DNA from: Azospirillum canadense
GTDB taxonomy: Bacteria; Pseudomonadota; Alphaproteobacteria; Azospirillales; Azospirillaceae
Assembly (NCBI RefSeq): GCF_025961225.1
Contig: NZ_JAOQNG010000004.1
Span: 1-64,000 of the forward strand
Length of the DNA stretch: 64,000 nucleotides
Direction: 5' to 3'
This document shows positions 1 through 8,208 of the stretch, in pieces. Within the stretch, counting starts at the first letter, position 1; the number at the start of each line of letters is the position of its first letter. The translations under genes were made by a program, and so were the position numbers. A model generated the notes under the pieces. That model did not search any database and had not been told where the DNA came from. It was given only the letters and a program-made list of their open reading frames with translations.

Positions 1-124
1 GCATGCCCACGTTGGCGCCGCCCTCACGGTCGATCAGGCGCAGGACCGTGCCGCGCCGCACCGTGAACGACCAATGCTTCCCGCCGGGGATCTCGTCTTC
101 GTAAAGGACGTCGTGCCTGTCCAC
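1..124 (-). CDS. Urea carboxylase-associated protein (UAAP1/DUF1989-like), 5' fragment
   Basis: Only the first 41 codons are inside the window; the gene runs off the left edge. The N-terminus carries IPGGKHWSFTVRRGT followed by LRLIDREGGANVGM, which matches the start of urea-amidolyase-associated proteins (DUF1989), encoded beside urea/guanidine carboxylase. Those proteins are thought to act with guanidine carboxylase and allophanate hydrolase in guanidine-nitrogen assimilation. Translation should begin at the GTG at 124: a GAGGAGG Shine-Dalgarno lies just upstream and an in-frame TGA closes the frame further up. The guanidine-I riboswitch about 160 bases upstream independently supports the assignment. 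UAAP1 versus UAAP2 cannot be settled from this fragment. Confidence 0.8.
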   Translation of the reverse strand, partial: MDRHDVLYEDEIPGGKHWSFTVRRGTVLRLIDREGGANVGM

Positions 125-144
125 GGACTTGCCTCCTCACCCAA

Positions 145-211
145 CCGGGTCGTCCCGGCCAAGGCTCCAGGCGAGGCCCATCGAGGGACCACGGGCCGGG
201 TCGTCCCGGCC
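145..211 (-). repeat. Twin CCGGG-hairpin in riboswitch leader
   Basis: The 16-mer CCGGGTCGTCCCGGCC occurs twice on the plus strand (145-160 and 196-211), 51 bases apart. Each copy folds into a hairpin (CCGGG/CCCGG, loop TCGT; the second copy extends to 7 bp). They sit between the riboswitch aptamer and the GAGGAGG ribosome-binding site of the downstream gene. They are therefore candidates for the expression platform, where alternative pairing would control read-through or translation. No U-run follows either stem, so a simple intrinsic terminator is not evident. Confidence 0.5.
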
Positions 212-283
212 GGAGCAGCTGATCAAGGAGGAATGCAGGCGTAGCGGGGAAGTCCCACCGGGGCTGCACGCCTCCGTGTTCGG

Positions 284-398
284 AACCTCCCGGGCTTTTG
301 TCCCGCCGTGTGCCCGTCCGCTGTTCACCGGCCGGGTCGCCGCTCTCGGACCAGCCACCGGATCGCATCAGCATGCGGCCCGGCCGGAACCCTAGCGG
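284..398 (-). promoter_or_regulatory. Guanidine-I (ykkC) riboswitch aptamer
   Basis: On the minus strand, three blocks diagnostic of the ykkC/guanidine-I aptamer appear in the right order: CTAGGGTTCCGG (about 397-386), CTGGTCCGAGAG (about 355-344), and ACACGGCGGGACAAAAGCCC followed by GGGAG (about 312-288). The family binds guanidinium and turns on guanidine carboxylase, exporter and importer genes. The downstream gene at 124-1 fits that role. Ends are approximate because the outer stem was placed by eye. Confidence 0.92.
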
Positions 399-543
399 CT
401 TTACGCGTCCGTCTTTGCAACGGCAATGCCAACCCACGGGGTCCACAGGCTCTGCGGCATCCAGAGGTCAGATCGGGGCCGGATCAGCCGTCGTTGCTCA
501 AAATTTGTCCGGTACTGCCGAATTCTTGTGCGTTTGCCCGATT

Positions 544-1527
544 TCAGGCGCGCAGATGCCGTCCCACGGCTTGTGCCGCGCGCACGACAGCGGCGTCTGC
601 CGCGTCCACCAGCCGCGTCATGGTCGCGAAGGAGTGCGGAAGCCCGACGCACATTTCCAGCCCGTGCGGGACGCCGGCCAGGGCCAGCCGTTCCGACAGG
701 CGCAGGCTGTCGTCGCGCAGGCAGTCCAACTCCGCGGCCACCAGCATCATCGGCGGCAACCCGTCGAGGTCGGCGAGCAGCGGGACGGCGCGGGGATCCT
801 CCTGCGCCGCCGCGTTGCCCTCCCCCAGATACTGCCGCCAGTACCAGCGCATCCGTTCCGTGGTCAGGCCGTAGCGCCCGTTGCCGAACCGGCGGTGCGA
901 CAGCGTGTCGAAATCGTGGGCGAACATGCCATAGAGCAGCAGGCCGAAGGACACGCGCGGCTCCCCGTCCGCACGGGCGGCGAGCGCGGCCGACAGCGCC
1001 AGGTTGGCACCCGCGGAATCGCCGCCCACCGCGATCCGCCCGGTGTCGATCCCATTGGCCGCCCCCTCCCGCGCGACCCAGTGCAGGGCGGCCAGCGCCT
1101 CCCCATGCTGGTGCGGGAAGCGGCGTTCCGGCGCCAGGCTGTAGGACACGGCGCAGATCACCGCCCCACTGTGCAGCGCGAGCAGGCGCAGCAGCCGGTC
1201 GTGCGTGTTCACGCTGTTCACGACGAATCCGCCGCCGTGGAAATAGACCAGCACCGGCAGGGGCTCGCTCGCCTGGCCCTCCGGCCGGTACAGCCGCAGC
1301 GGCAGCGGACCGGCCGGCCCGTCGGCAACCACGTCGCGGACCTCCGCCATCGGCGGAACGTCCCCGTTCAGGAAGACGTGATGGCGCTCCGCCGCCGCCC
1401 GCACCTCGGCCAGCGGAAGGGTCAGCGGGTCGGCCGGCCCGCAGCCATGACCGGCCGCCGTCTGGTACAGCGCGACGATCTGCGGGTCGAGCAAGGGTCC
1501 AAGGAAAAGCGTGTTGGTGTCCGGCAT
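544..1527 (-). CDS. Alpha/beta hydrolase, hormone-sensitive-lipase type
   Basis: A 327-residue hydrolase of the alpha/beta-hydrolase-3 (HSL) family. The oxyanion-hole motif HGGGF is at about 97-101 and the nucleophile motif GDSAG at about 169-173 (Ser171). A late acid (near DCLRDD) and His in GLPHSF complete the probable triad. There is no signal peptide, so it is cytoplasmic, probably cleaving a short-chain ester or lactone. It is the distal gene of a pair with the EthD-like gene, 53 bases apart, both reading away from the divergent ABC-transporter operon. The substrate cannot be read from sequence. Confidence 0.85.
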   Translation of the reverse strand: MPDTNTLFLGPLLDPQIVALYQTAAGHGCGPADPLTLPLAEVRAAAERHHVFLNGDVPPMAEVRDVVADGPAGPLPLRLYRPEGQASEPLPVLVYFHGGGFVVNSVNTHDRLLRLLALHSGAVICAVSYSLAPERRFPHQHGEALAALHWVAREGAANGIDTGRIAVGGDSAGANLALSAALAARADGEPRVSFGLLLYGMFAHDFDTLSHRRFGNGRYGLTTERMRWYWRQYLGEGNAAAQEDPRAVPLLADLDGLPPMMLVAAELDCLRDDSLRLSERLALAGVPHGLEMCVGLPHSFATMTRLVDAADAAVVRAAQAVGRHLRA

Positions 1528-1580
1528 GGCTTCATCCTTCCGGTAAAAAGTCGCGTCGTTCGACGGTCAGTCCGGGACGG

Positions 1581-1889
1581 TCAGTCCGGGACGGCCACGC
1601 CGCCGGGAACGTCGGTGATGGCGAAGGTCTCGAAGAACTCGATCTCCGGTGCCGCGCCGTAGCGCGCCAGGATGCCGTCCAGCCAGGGACCGCCGTAGAA
1701 GCGCTCCGCATCCTCCTGGCGGTGCCACTGGTAGACGCCGCCGGCCGTGCCGCCCTCGCTCCAGATGAACTGCTTGCGGATCAGGCCGGGCACGTCCGCG
1801 AAGCCGGGCGCGATGGCGAGATAGTGGGCGCGGCATTCCTCCCGGCCGATGCCCGGCGGCAGACGGTAGCGGACGATGGCGGTGATCAT
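1581..1889 (-). CDS. EthD-like / dimeric ferredoxin-like small protein
   Basis: A 102-residue protein starting MITAIVRYRLPP. A conserved-looking core (YLAIAPGFADVPGLIRKQF, then GGVYQW) and a C-terminal FFETFAITD strand suggest the dimeric alpha+beta barrel fold of EthD and YdhR-type proteins. These act as small accessory or monooxygenase-like enzymes in degradation pathways. The ATG at 1889 is preferred over the in-frame ATG at 1907, because AGGGAGGAGAG lies 4-5 bases before 1889 and nothing comparable precedes 1907. It probably forms a two-gene operon with the downstream hydrolase. The catalytic role is unknown. Confidence 0.65.
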   Translation of the reverse strand: MITAIVRYRLPPGIGREECRAHYLAIAPGFADVPGLIRKQFIWSEGGTAGGVYQWHRQEDAERFYGGPWLDGILARYGAAPEIEFFETFAITDVPGGVAVPD

Positions 1890-2016
1890 GGGACTCTCCT
1901 CCCTCATATTTCTCTATTACTCAAGTTGACAATATAAACCGGTCCTGCTGTGAATATCACGTGAATTCCTATTATCAACACGTCACAGACGTTAAAACGA
2001 GAGGATGCGGGCTACC

Positions 2017-3054
2017 ATGACCACGAACCGGCCCCACACGGGTTTCCCGAACGCCGCACCCACCCGGCGCACGTTGCTGAAGGCTGCTGCCGCGGGTGCG
2101 ATCGCCCTGCCCTTCGCCGCTGCCGCGCCGTCCCTGCTGGCCGCGCCCGCCCCGGCCGCGCTGAAGCCGCTGAAGCTCGCCTGGAACACCGGGGCGGTCT
2201 GCGGCGCGCCGGTCGCGTTGGCGAAGCACGCGGGCCTGTTCGAGAAGCACGGGCTGGACGTGGAGTTCGTGAACTTCTCCGGCTCGACCGAGCAGCTGTT
2301 GGAGGCCATCGCCACCGGCAAGGCGGACGTCGGCCACGGCATGGCGCTGCGCTGGCTGAAGCCGCTGGAGCAGGGGTTCGACGTGCGGATCGTCGCCGGC
2401 GTGCACGGCGGCTGCATCCGCCTGCTGGCCGCGAAGGCGAGCGGCATTACCACACTGGAAGGGCTGAAGGGCAAGGTGATCGGGATCAGCGACCTGTCCA
2501 GCCCGGCCAAGCACCTGTTCTCCATCCTGCTGGCCAAGCACGGGCTCGATCCCAACAAGGACCTGGACTGGCGCGTCTTCCCCGGCGACCTGCTGGCCGC
2601 GGCGGTGGAGAAGGGCGAGGCGCAGGGCGTCGCCCACTGGGACCCGGTGACCTACCAGTTCCTGAAGACCGGCAACTTCGTGGAGGTCGCCTCCAACCTG
2701 TCGGAGCAGTACGCCAGCCGCGTCTGCTGCGTGATCGGCGTGCGCAACAGCCTTCTGCGCGAGGACAAGGCCGCCGCCACCGCGCTGACCAGCGCGATCT
2801 TCGAGGCGCAGGACCTGACCGCCCACAACCCGCTGGAGGCCGCCAAGGCATACCAGCCCTACTCGCCCAAGACCAGCCTGGAGGATCTGGCCGCCCAGCT
2901 CGGCAGCCAGACGCACCACCACCACCCGGCCGGCAACGACATCAAGAAGGAGATCGCCCTGTTCGCCGAGGAGCTGAAGACCGTCCAGGTCTTCAAGCCC
3001 TCCACCGACCCGATCAAGTTCGCCGAGCGCGTCTACGCGGACGTGCTGGCCTAA
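2017..3054 (+). CDS. NitT/TauT-type ABC transporter substrate-binding protein
   Basis: A 345-residue periplasmic binding protein of the SsuA/TauA/NMT1 type. A probable Tat signal (RRTLLK, then an Ala-rich hydrophobic stretch ending near LLAAPAPA) is followed by a core with LKLAWNTGAVCGAPVALAKH and GLDVEFVNFSGSTEQLLEAI, typical of nitrate/sulfonate/thiamine-precursor binders. The ATG at 2017 is chosen over 2005, because the AGAGG at 2000-2004 is correctly spaced only for 2017. The permease and ATPase genes follow with 1-base spacing and overlap. A run of four histidines (near residue 305) is unusual and could mark a metal-dependent ligand, but this is speculative. The ligand is unknown; the downstream CoA-transferase suggests a carboxylic acid. 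Confidence 0.88.
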   Translation: MTTNRPHTGFPNAAPTRRTLLKAAAAGAIALPFAAAAPSLLAAPAPAALKPLKLAWNTGAVCGAPVALAKHAGLFEKHGLDVEFVNFSGSTEQLLEAIATGKADVGHGMALRWLKPLEQGFDVRIVAGVHGGCIRLLAAKASGITTLEGLKGKVIGISDLSSPAKHLFSILLAKHGLDPNKDLDWRVFPGDLLAAAVEKGEAQGVAHWDPVTYQFLKTGNFVEVASNLSEQYASRVCCVIGVRNSLLREDKAAATALTSAIFEAQDLTAHNPLEAAKAYQPYSPKTSLEDLAAQLGSQTHHHHPAGNDIKKEIALFAEELKTVQVFKPSTDPIKFAERVYADVLA

Positions 3055-3055
3055 G

Positions 3056-4069
3056 ATGAAAGCGGTCCAGAACGCCACCGCGTTCGGTCCGGACGGCGTG
3101 CCGGCAACGGACACGCCCCCGGCCGAGCGGTTGTGGCTCGGCGGGCTGGCGGCGAGCGCCGCCTGGCTCGCCGCCGCCGCGCTGACGGCCCTGTGGCCCG
3201 ACGCCGACGAGTGGGGGCGCACCGGCGAATACGCCAGCCTGCTCGTCGTCGTCGGGGGCGCGCTGGCCTTCGCCACGCCGACGTTGCGCTGGCTGGGCGC
3301 GGTCGGCAAACGGTTGCGGGCAGCCGTGCCCTGGCTGCTGGTGCTGGCGCTCGGCCTGTCCGTCTGGGAGGTGATGACAGCCAAGCTGAACCTGCTGCCG
3401 CGCCCCTTCTTCGCTCCGCCGCAGGCGCTGCTGGAGGTCTATCTGGACGACTGGCCGCGGCTGGTGGAGTGTCTGGTCGCGTCGCTGAAGCTGCTGCTGA
3501 CCGGCTACGGCATCGGCGCCGCGGTGGGCCTCGTCACCGGTGTGTCAATCGGCTGGTCGCGCGCGGTCGCCTATTGGATCAACCCAGTACTGCGGCTGAT
3601 CGGCCCGCTGCCGGCCACCGCCTGGCTGCCCATCGCCTTCTTCGCCTTCCCGTCGAGCTGGAGCGCCAGCGTCTTCCTGATCGCGCTCGCCACCGGCGTG
3701 CCGGTGACCATCCTGACTTGGTCCGGCGTGGCCAGCGTCAACCCGGCCTATTACGACATCGCCCGCACACTGGGGGCGTCGAACCGCTTCCTGGTGCTGA
3801 AGGTGGCTGTGCCGGCGGCCATGCCGCACGTCTTCGTCGGCCTGTTCATGGGCCTTGCCGCGTCCTTCGCCGTGCTGGTGGTGGCGGAGATGATGGGGGT
3901 GAAGGCCGGGCTCGGCTGGTACCTGCAATGGGCCCAGGGCTGGGCGGCCTACGCCAACATGTACGCGGCCCTGCTGGTGATGGCCGGGGTCTGCTCCGGC
4001 CTCGTTACGCTGCTGTTCCGCGTGCGCGACCGGCTGCTCGCCTGGCAGAAGGGGATGCTGAAATGGTAG
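3056..4069 (+). CDS. NitT/TauT-type ABC transporter permease
   Basis: A 337-residue inner-membrane permease. The C-terminal two-thirds is a BPD_transp_1 domain with an EAA-like loop (YYDIARTLGASNRFLVLKVA). The N-terminus adds two extra hydrophobic segments (about 25-45 and 60-80) before the usual first helix, making it longer than the usual 250-280 residues. The start ATG is one base after the TAA of the binding-protein gene. The stop overlaps the ATPase start, so the three genes are translationally coupled. Confidence 0.9.
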   Translation: MKAVQNATAFGPDGVPATDTPPAERLWLGGLAASAAWLAAAALTALWPDADEWGRTGEYASLLVVVGGALAFATPTLRWLGAVGKRLRAAVPWLLVLALGLSVWEVMTAKLNLLPRPFFAPPQALLEVYLDDWPRLVECLVASLKLLLTGYGIGAAVGLVTGVSIGWSRAVAYWINPVLRLIGPLPATAWLPIAFFAFPSSWSASVFLIALATGVPVTILTWSGVASVNPAYYDIARTLGASNRFLVLKVAVPAAMPHVFVGLFMGLAASFAVLVVAEMMGVKAGLGWYLQWAQGWAAYANMYAALLVMAGVCSGLVTLLFRVRDRLLAWQKGMLKW

Positions 4070-4845
4070 CGCTTGAACAGGATCGGACCGCCGGCTTGGC
4101 GCTGGAGGTCCAGTCGGTCAGCCACGCCTTCGACCTGCACGGCGCGCCGCTGCCGGTGCTGGACGATGTCAGCCTGCGGGCGGAGCCCGGCGAGTTTGTG
4201 GCCCTGCTCGGGCCGTCCGGCTGCGGCAAGTCCACGCTGCTGCGGCAGGTCGCCGGGCTGGAGCCGCCGCGCGCCGGCCGCCTGACGGCCGACGGCGCCC
4301 CGATCGCCGGGCCGCACCCGTCGCGCGTCGTGGTCTTCCAGGACCCGACTCTCTACCCCTGGCGCACGGTGTGGGACAATGTGGCGCTTGGGCTGGAGGC
4401 GCAGGGCCGGCTGAAGGCCAACCGCGGCCGGGTGGAGGAGGCGCTGCGCCTTGTCGGCCTGGACAAGTTCGCCAAGGCCTACCCGCACCAGCTCTCCGGC
4501 GGCATGGCGCAGCGCGCTGCACTCGCCCGCGCCCTGGTCAACGACCCGCGCCTGCTGGTGCTGGACGAACCGCTGGGCAAGCTGGACAGCCTGACCCGCA
4601 TCGCCATGCAGGGGGAGATCGTGCGGCTGTGGCGTGACGCCGGTTTCACCGCCCTGCTGGTCACGCATGACGTGGAGGAGGCCCTGCTGATGGCGACCAA
4701 GGTCGTCGTCTTCAGCGAGCGCCCCGCCCGCATCAAGGCCGAAATCGCCATCGACCGCCCCTATCCCCGCCATCGCGACGATCCGGTGCTTGTGGATTTG
4801 CGCCATCGGGTGTTGGAATTGCTTGGTCTGGCGGAAAGTTGGTAA
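4063..4845 (+). CDS. NitT/TauT-type ABC transporter ATP-binding protein
   Basis: A 260-residue ABC ATPase with Walker A GPSGCGKST, signature LSGGMAQR, Walker B LLVLDEP and the switch-region THDVEEAL, as in SsuB/TauB. The ATG at 4063 overlaps the last codons of the permease. A longer open frame upstream is only the permease read out of phase. It powers the importer encoded by the two preceding genes. The CoA-transferase subunits follow after 9 bases in the same operon. Confidence 0.92.
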   Translation: MVALEQDRTAGLALEVQSVSHAFDLHGAPLPVLDDVSLRAEPGEFVALLGPSGCGKSTLLRQVAGLEPPRAGRLTADGAPIAGPHPSRVVVFQDPTLYPWRTVWDNVALGLEAQGRLKANRGRVEEALRLVGLDKFAKAYPHQLSGGMAQRAALARALVNDPRLLVLDEPLGKLDSLTRIAMQGEIVRLWRDAGFTALLVTHDVEEALLMATKVVVFSERPARIKAEIAIDRPYPRHRDDPVLVDLRHRVLELLGLAESW

Positions 4846-4854
4846 GCGTAGGAT

Positions 4855-5850
4855 ATGGCATCGAACAAACTGATTTCCCTGGCCGAGGCGGTGCGCCGCA
4901 CCAGCCGGGACGGCATGCAGTACGCCAGCGGGGCGGCGCTGCCCATCGGATCCGACGCGGTGGCCTTCGGGCGGGAGCTGCTGCGCCAGGAGCGCCGCGA
5001 CCTGCACGCCATCTTCCACTGCAACAGCCAGCAGCTGAACCTGCTGGCCGGGGCCGGCGCGGTGACCAGGGCGGAATGCGGCTTCACCGGGCTGGAGGTC
5101 TTCGGCTTCGCCAACGGCTTGCGCCGCGCGGTGGAGAGCGGCGCCCTGGCGCTGGAGGACTATTCCAACCTCGCCATGGCGTTGCGCCTGCTGGGCGGGG
5201 CGATGAACTGGCCCTTCGTTCCGGCCACGGTCAACATCGGGTCGGACCTGCAGGACCGCAGCGCCTTCGAACCGGACGCCTACCCCAGCCGCACCAAGAT
5301 CCCCACCGTCACCGACCCCTTCAGCGGGCGCCCGGTCGGGGCCCTCAGCCCGCTGAAGCCGGACCTCGCCGCCATCCACGTCACGCTGGCCGACCCGCTG
5401 GGCAACGCCATCATGCTGGGCACGGAATGGAGCCGGTTCGAGCTGTCGCGGGCGGCCAAGCGGGTGGTGCTGGTGGCCGACGCCATCGTCGACACCGCCT
5501 GCATGCGCCAGTTCCCCAACCTCGTCCGCATTCCGGACATCGTGGTGGAGGCGGTGGTGCACTGGCCCTTCGCCGCCTGGCCGCAAAGCTCCCCCGGCAT
5601 GTACGACGTGGACGAGGAGCACATGCGGCTGATGAACAAGGCGCTGGCGACCGAGGAGGGCACGGCCCAGTACCGGCGCGACTTCGTGGACGGCTACGCG
5701 GATCTGGACGGCTATCTGGCGATGATCGGGGCGGAGAAGCGCGCGTCGCTCAGCGCCACGGCGACCGGTTTCCTGCTCGACCCCTACCGCCCGTGGATCC
5801 TGCCGGCCGAGGTGGTGGCGCAACTCCAGGCCGAGGGAGGCGTGTCGTGA
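4855..5850 (+). CDS. CoA-transferase subunit A (glutaconate CoA-transferase-like)
   Basis: A 331-residue family I CoA-transferase alpha subunit of the GctA type. It moves CoA from an acyl-CoA donor to a free acid as a heterodimer with the next gene product. Visible hallmarks are an early ASGAALPIGSDAVAFGRELL segment and DLAAIHVTLADPLGNAIMLG, typical of the domain where CoA-transferase subunits read substrate and product. It lies 9 bases after the ABC ATPase, and its stop overlaps the GTG start of subunit B by 4 bases. The arrangement suggests that the imported compound, or a product of it, is activated to its CoA thioester. The specific acid is not identifiable. Confidence 0.82.
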   Translation: MASNKLISLAEAVRRTSRDGMQYASGAALPIGSDAVAFGRELLRQERRDLHAIFHCNSQQLNLLAGAGAVTRAECGFTGLEVFGFANGLRRAVESGALALEDYSNLAMALRLLGGAMNWPFVPATVNIGSDLQDRSAFEPDAYPSRTKIPTVTDPFSGRPVGALSPLKPDLAAIHVTLADPLGNAIMLGTEWSRFELSRAAKRVVLVADAIVDTACMRQFPNLVRIPDIVVEAVVHWPFAAWPQSSPGMYDVDEEHMRLMNKALATEEGTAQYRRDFVDGYADLDGYLAMIGAEKRASLSATATGFLLDPYRPWILPAEVVAQLQAEGGVS

Positions 5851-6635
5851 CCCTGCCCTACACGCGACAGGAGATGATGGCGATCGCCACCGGCCGCGAG
5901 ATCCGCGACGGCGAGTTGGCCATCTTCGGCGTCGGCCTGTCCATGCTGGCCGGCTATTTCGCCCAGGCGCACCACGCCCCCAACGTGCGCGCCATGACCG
6001 AAGGCGGCGTCTACGGCGCGACGCCGGTCGGCGGCCTGCCCTGGGGGATCGAGTGCAACCGCATCTCGGCAAACGCCACCAGCTTCACCTCGGGGCTTGA
6101 CGCGCTGGGCTGCCTCGTGGCGTCGGGGCGCTGCGACGTCGGCATCATTGGGGCGGCGCAGGTGGACCGGTTCGGCAACGTGAACACCACCGGCATCTGG
6201 GATGGTGAGATCGGCGACCACTACCGCCCGCCGAAAACCCGATTGACCGGGGCCGGCGGCGCCAACGACATCGCGTGTGGCGCCAAGCGCTACCTGATCA
6301 TGGTCGCGCACGAGCCCAAGCGCTTCGCGGAGACGGTCACCTACGTCAGCTCCCCCGGCTATCTGGAGGGCGGCGACGCCCGCGCCCGGCACGGCTTCGT
6401 CGGCGGCGGGCCGTCGGCCATCATCACCACGCTGGGCATCCTGCGGCCGGAGGCTGCGACGAAGGAGTTTGTGCTGGCGGGCTGGTACGCTTTTTCCAGC
6501 GCCGAGGAGATCCGGGCCAACACCGGCTGGGAGTTGAAGATCGCGCCGGACGCCGCCCCGATCCCGGAACCGAGCGACAGCGAACTGGCCGCCCTGCGCA
6601 CGGTCGACGTGACGGGCGCGCTGCGGAAGGGGTGA
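5847..6635 (+). CDS. CoA-transferase subunit B
   Basis: A 262-residue beta subunit of a family I CoA-transferase. It starts at GTG 5847, inside the stop of subunit A (GTGA overlap), with a GGGAGG ribosome-binding site upstream. Features include FGVGLSMLAGYFAQAHHAPN, RCDVGIIGAAQVDRFGNVNT and GAGGANDIACGAKR, the last resembling the CoA-contacting loop of these subunits. It is the last gene of the importer/CoA-transferase operon. The large hairpin beyond its stop is the probable transcription end. Confidence 0.82.
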   Translation: MTLPYTRQEMMAIATGREIRDGELAIFGVGLSMLAGYFAQAHHAPNVRAMTEGGVYGATPVGGLPWGIECNRISANATSFTSGLDALGCLVASGRCDVGIIGAAQVDRFGNVNTTGIWDGEIGDHYRPPKTRLTGAGGANDIACGAKRYLIMVAHEPKRFAETVTYVSSPGYLEGGDARARHGFVGGGPSAIITTLGILRPEAATKEFVLAGWYAFSSAEEIRANTGWELKIAPDAAPIPEPSDSELAALRTVDVTGALRKG

Positions 6636-6652
6636 GCGAAGCAGGCCGACGT

Positions 6653-6712
6653 CACCACAGAGACACGGAGGCACAGAGAGAATTTTCTCCGTGCCTCCGT
6701 GTCTCTGTGGTG
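6653..6712. repeat. Perfect 22-bp inverted repeat between convergent genes
   Basis: Arms at 6653-6674 and 6691-6712 are exact reverse complements (22 bp). A further GAGAA/TTCTC pair sits inside the 16-base loop. The arm contains CACCACAGAGACACGGAGG, a version of a short repeat I recall as recurring between genes in unrelated bacteria, where it gives spurious peptides. It lies exactly between two converging operons and could serve as a bidirectional terminator. Any open frame across it should be ignored. Confidence 0.85.
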
Positions 6713-6722
6713 AACATCCTCG

Positions 6723-8144
6723 TCAGAACCCCTCCGCCTCCGTCCACTCGTCGCCCAGCAGTTCCGGCGTCTCGAAGGTCTGGAGGCGCTGCCAGTGGTG
6801 GTCGTAGTCCTCGGCGAACAGGGCGCCCGCGATGCCCGCAGCCAGCCGCTCCGCCCCGACGCTGATGCCGGGGATGTCGCCGGTCACCCGGCCGTGGCTC
6901 AGCACCGCGGCGTAGTTGAAGGCGTGGACGCGCGGCAGCCAGGGCACCTCGCCCGGCGTGCGTTCCTGGAACTGGAAGTCGCGGCCGAGGTAGGGGTGCT
7001 CGGCGAACTCGTTGCCCTCCCGGCCGGGGGCGACGTAGCGGTCGCGCCACAGCAGGGCGTGCCGGGCAAGCTCCGCCAACTCCGGGCGGCGCGCCCAATC
7101 CACGGTGAAGCCGGTCGCCAGGATCACGAAATCGACCATCGCCGGGCCGCGCGTCGTGTCCAGCGCCAGCCGGCCGCCCTCCGGCCGCGCGCCCTCGATG
7201 GCGCAGCCGGTCAGCAAACTGAAGTTCGCATGGCGGGAACAACGCAGCATGGAGTTGTGCGGGGCCGGCACGGCGGTGTCGGCGATGTACTGGTTCTGCG
7301 CCCAGCGCCGCTCGTCCGACAGGTCGTTGAAGCCAAGCAGGAGGCCGGCGTTGCCGGCGGCGAGGCTCTTGTTGACGCGCGGAAGCTCTTTGCGGCGGAC
7401 CAGCATGTACACCTTGGCCGCCCCAGTCTCCAGCGCCTCCGCCGCGTTGTCCACGGCACCCGCCCCGGCGCCGAGCACGGCCACCGTCTTGCCCTTCAGC
7501 GCGGCGAAGTCGATGGGCTCGTGGGCGTGCGCCCAGAACCGCTTGTCGACGTCCCGCCAGAAGGGCGGGATAAAGGGTCCGCCCAGCCCGTCGCGGCCGT
7601 TCGCCAGGATGACGCGGCGGGCGCGGACCGAACCTGTCCCTTCCGGCCCATCAAGGCTCAGCGTCACGCCCTCCGCGTCGCCGGACAGGCCGGTCAGCGC
7701 GGTGTCGTTCTCCACCGTCGGGCTGGTGACGCGGCGGTACCAGGTCAGGTAGTCGAGCCATTGCAGGCGCGGAATTCGGAACAGCGCCTCCCACGCTACG
7801 GTCCCGAACTGCGCCTCGTACCAGGCGCGGAAGGTCAGGTTGGCGAAACCCAGCGCCGGCCCGGTCAGCGTCTTGGGCGAGCGCAGCGTCTCCATCCGGG
7901 CGAAGGTGCCCCAGGGCCCTTCCCGCCCCGCCGGGGCGCGGTCGAACAGCCGGACGTTGGCGATGCCCAGCTTGCGGAGCGCAAAGGCGGCGGTCAGCCC
8001 TGCCATGCCGGCCCCGACGATCGCCACGTCCAGCACACCTGCGCGAGGGGGCACCCACTCCGCCGGTGGCAGGGTCAGCAGGTCGAGGTCACGGGCGAGG
8101 CGTGCTTCCAGCTCTTCCAGGGAGCGGGGTCCGGGATCGATCAC
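6723..8144 (-). CDS. FAD/NAD(P)-dependent oxidoreductase (flavin monooxygenase-like)
   Basis: A 473-residue flavoprotein. An N-terminal FAD-binding Rossmann motif, VAIVGAGMAGLTAAF (about 41-55), and a central second nucleotide-binding motif, TVAVLGAGAGAVDNAAE, give the two-dinucleotide layout of flavin-containing monooxygenases and Baeyer-Villiger-like enzymes. The GTG at 8144 is proposed as start because an AAGGAA sequence sits about 8 bases upstream. A longer frame to 8255 would overlap the neighbouring gene and encodes a low-complexity leader. It is downstream of, and probably cotranscribed with, the second flavoprotein at 8209-9708. Confidence 0.8.
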   Translation of the reverse strand: MIDPGPRSLEELEARLARDLDLLTLPPAEWVPPRAGVLDVAIVGAGMAGLTAAFALRKLGIANVRLFDRAPAGREGPWGTFARMETLRSPKTLTGPALGFANLTFRAWYEAQFGTVAWEALFRIPRLQWLDYLTWYRRVTSPTVENDTALTGLSGDAEGVTLSLDGPEGTGSVRARRVILANGRDGLGGPFIPPFWRDVDKRFWAHAHEPIDFAALKGKTVAVLGAGAGAVDNAAEALETGAAKVYMLVRRKELPRVNKSLAAGNAGLLLGFNDLSDERRWAQNQYIADTAVPAPHNSMLRCSRHANFSLLTGCAIEGARPEGGRLALDTTRGPAMVDFVILATGFTVDWARRPELAELARHALLWRDRYVAPGREGNEFAEHPYLGRDFQFQERTPGEVPWLPRVHAFNYAAVLSHGRVTGDIPGISVGAERLAAGIAGALFAEDYDHHWQRLQTFETPELLGDEWTEAEGF

Positions 8145-8208
8145 GCAGTCGGTTCCTTCGCGCCGGCCAAGCCGGTGCCATGGGTGGCGGGCATTGTGCG
8201 GTGCAGTA

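Noticed and set aside
24..446. Overlapping open frames across the riboswitch leader
   Set aside because: They overlap a well-supported structured RNA and leader repeats and have low-complexity Arg/Pro/Gly composition typical of GC-rich shadow frames.
1948..1980. GTGAATATCAC and ATTATCAAC motifs as an operator between the first divergent genes
   Set aside because: The dyad is only four base pairs and no second copy was seen; a promoter surely lies here but no specific site can be argued.
6652..6865. Peptides HRDTEAQR / TTETRRHGE read across 6653-6712
   Set aside because: They are translations of the intergenic inverted repeat and do not represent genes.
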